This document shows, one piece after another, positions 6,525-7,902 of a stretch of 7,902 bases of DNA (the first letter of the stretch is position 1; the number at the start of each line of letters is the position of its first letter). Where the stretch lies: contig DHGE01000136.1 of the NCBI GenBank assembly GCA_002402635.1, positions 24,020 to 31,921 on the forward strand, written 5' to 3'. The notes below the pieces were generated by a model. That model saw only the letters and a program-made list of their open reading frames with translations. It was not told the origin of the DNA and did no database searches. This DNA comes from Deferribacterales bacterium UBA4806 (GTDB lineage: Bacteria; Chrysiogenota; Deferribacteres; Deferribacterales; UBA228). Position numbers and translations under genes: made by a program.

Positions 6525-7490
6525 ATGGCTGAAAAAATAACAATTAAAGAGGCAGCTGAAATTGTCAAAGATGGTTCAATTGTTTCATTCTCTGGATTTA
6601 CTATCTGGAGAAGGCCTATGGCTATTGTTTATGAAATGATAAGGCAGCACAAGAAGCATCTACATCTATTGGAAGTGAACGGTGGAACGCATTCTGAATT
6701 TTTAATAGGTGCCGGATGCGTAGATATTTGGGAATCATGCTGGATCGGACATGAGTTGTATGGCAAGTATGGAAAAAATATCTCAAGAAAAATAAGAAAT
6801 GGTGAAATTATTGTGGAAGATTACAGCCATGCTGAAATGGCATTTAGATTTGCTGCTGCAGCTGCCGGGATGCCATTTGTTCCAAGTCAGTCATCAATGG
6901 GAACGGATATACATAATCCAGAGTATGACATGCTTGATAAAGCAAAATTAAGGGGTAGCCATAAAAAAATTCCTTTAAAAAAATTTCAATATATGGATGA
7001 TCCATTTTTTGGTGATGGTACATATATATTAGTACCAGCAGCTAAAGTGGATATTGCAATATTGTCTGTTCAATATGTTGGTGAGGAAGGGACAGTGAGG
7101 CTTCTTGGCCAAAAATATACAGATATTGAAGCTGCCAGAGCAGCCGATATTTGTATAGTTATTGCTGAAAATATTGTGCCAGAAGAGTATCTCAGAGAGG
7201 AACCCTACTACAATGCAATTCCTACTTTTGAAGTGAATTATATTGTTGAAGCACCATATAATGCACATCCAACAGGAATGTATGGTTTTTATGATGTAGA
7301 TGGTGATTTTATTAGAAGTTTTTATAATGCAAGTGCTACTCAGGAAGAATTTGATAGTTTTTTAAAAGAATGGGTTTATGATTTAGATCATTATAGCTAT
7401 TTAGATAAATTGGGATCAGAGAGGCTTTCTATTATAAGGGCAAATCCTATCAATGGTTTTTCAACAAATCTGAAAAGGGGAAAAAAATGA
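6525..7490 (+). CDS. gctA: class I CoA-transferase, alpha subunit (glutaconate CoA-transferase subunit A type)
   Basis: A 321-residue protein, the same length as GctA of Acidaminococcus and clearly of that family. Matching blocks are GSIVSFSGFTIWRRPMAIVYE (17-37), KFQYMDDPFF (153-162), a stretch around EEPYYNAIPTF (225-235), APYNAHPTGMYGFYDVDG (243-260) and EFDSFLKEWVYDL (275-287). The partner subunit would supply the catalytic glutamate; together they move CoA between carboxylic acids in the cytoplasm. The region ESCWIGHELYGKYGKN (70-85) differs from and is longer than the GctA counterpart as I recall it, so the acid used may not be glutaconate. IpdA-type hydrolases are distant relatives in the same superfamily. 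GAGGAAG (6510-6516) is the ribosome site. It overlaps the beta-subunit gene by 4 bases (ATGA). The symbol denotes family, not proven substrate. Confidence 0.88.
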   Translation: MAEKITIKEAAEIVKDGSIVSFSGFTIWRRPMAIVYEMIRQHKKHLHLLEVNGGTHSEFLIGAGCVDIWESCWIGHELYGKYGKNISRKIRNGEIIVEDYSHAEMAFRFAAAAAGMPFVPSQSSMGTDIHNPEYDMLDKAKLRGSHKKIPLKKFQYMDDPFFGDGTYILVPAAKVDIAILSVQYVGEEGTVRLLGQKYTDIEAARAADICIVIAENIVPEEYLREEPYYNAIPTFEVNYIVEAPYNAHPTGMYGFYDVDGDFIRSFYNASATQEEFDSFLKEWVYDLDHYSYLDKLGSERLSIIRANPINGFSTNLKRGKK

Positions 7491-7902
7491 GCAAAAATGA
7501 GATTAAAAGTAAATATAATTTAGCTGAATTAATGACAGTTGCTGCAGCAAGAGAAATAAAAGATAATGATGTTGTTTTTGTTGGGACAGGGCTTCCAATG
7601 GTTGCAATTATGTTGGCAAAGCTTACTCATGCACCTCATTTAAAAATGATTTTTGAGGCAGGTGCAATTGACAGTAGATTAAAAAGCATCCCAACTTCAG
7701 TAGGTGATGCAAGGTGTGAAAAAGGTGCTTCCTTATCATCAGGACTTTATGAAACCTTTAGTATAGCCCAACGAGGTCTAGTTGATTTGGGATTTTTAGG
7801 GGGAGCAGAAATTGATGAGTATGGCAATGTGAATACTACTGTTATAGGAGATTATTTGAGCCCTGAGATAAGATTAACTGGTGGTGGAGGTAATCCTGAT
7901 AT
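7487..7902 (+). CDS. gctB: class I CoA-transferase, beta subunit (glutaconate CoA-transferase subunit B type), N-terminal part
   Basis: The first 138 codons are in the window; the gene continues past the right edge. It starts at the ATG overlapping the alpha-subunit stop (ATGA, 7487-7490), with AAAAGGGG (7473-7480) upstream, so translation is coupled and the two subunits should be made in equal amounts. Family features are VFVGTGLPMVAIMLAKL (30-46), the MIFEAGAID block (54-62), LGGAEIDEYGNVNTT and IGDYLSPEIRLTGGGGNPD near the visible end. E57 lines up with Glu54 of Acidaminococcus GctB, the residue that forms the glutamyl-CoA thioester. Its presence supports a true transferase rather than an IpdB-like hydrolase, in which that glutamate is not conserved. 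The native substrate remains unknown. Confidence 0.88.
   Translation, partial: MSKNEIKSKYNLAELMTVAAAREIKDNDVVFVGTGLPMVAIMLAKLTHAPHLKMIFEAGAIDSRLKSIPTSVGDARCEKGASLSSGLYETFSIAQRGLVDLGFLGGAEIDEYGNVNTTVIGDYLSPEIRLTGGGGNPD

Noticed and set aside
7029..7268. 79-codon minus-strand open frame within the CoA-transferase alpha gene
   Set aside because: Antisense shadow of a conserved coding region, with no ribosome site or recognisable product.

Overview
The window is AT-rich bacterial DNA with short intergenic gaps, a Gram-negative style of flagellar gene set, and acyl-CoA / CoA-transferase genes typical of anaerobes that use organic acids. A motile, low-GC, anaerobic or microaerophilic bacterium fits, for example one of the Deferribacterota such as a Mucispirillum relative. 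That placement is a guess from gene style and composition. No rRNA or other marker gene is present to test it.

Left part (1-1079): the 3' end of a MidA/NDUFAF7-family SAM-dependent methyltransferase gene enters from the left edge. It converges on, and overlaps by 13 bases, a HAD-superfamily phosphatase gene on the minus strand.

Flagellar part (1135-3496): a well-matched sigma-28 (FliA) promoter lies in the gap divergent from the HAD gene and drives fliD (filament cap), fliS (flagellin chaperone) and a small helical FliT-like protein in one tight operon. The products would act together late in flagellar assembly: FliS keeps flagellin export-competent, FliD caps the growing filament, and a FliT-like protein would chaperone FliD.

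Middle part (3534-5280): a stand-alone FIST sensory-domain protein is encoded on the minus strand, converging on the flagellar operon. Divergent from it is a 129-residue, asparagine-rich, probably disordered protein with a very strong ribosome binding site. It ends at a textbook rho-independent terminator.

Right part (5301-7902): a housekeeping-type promoter precedes an operon of an acyl-CoA dehydrogenase and the two subunits of a class I CoA-transferase of the glutaconate CoA-transferase (GctAB) type. The second subunit runs off the right edge. Together they suggest activation of an organic acid by CoA transfer followed by alpha,beta-oxidation of the acyl-CoA. The substrate cannot be read from the sequence.

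No tRNA, rRNA, CRISPR array, insertion sequence or integrase was seen. Most of the window looks like ordinary core chromosome. The least explained items are the Asn-rich small protein, the orphan FIST protein and the substrate of the CoA-transferase operon.
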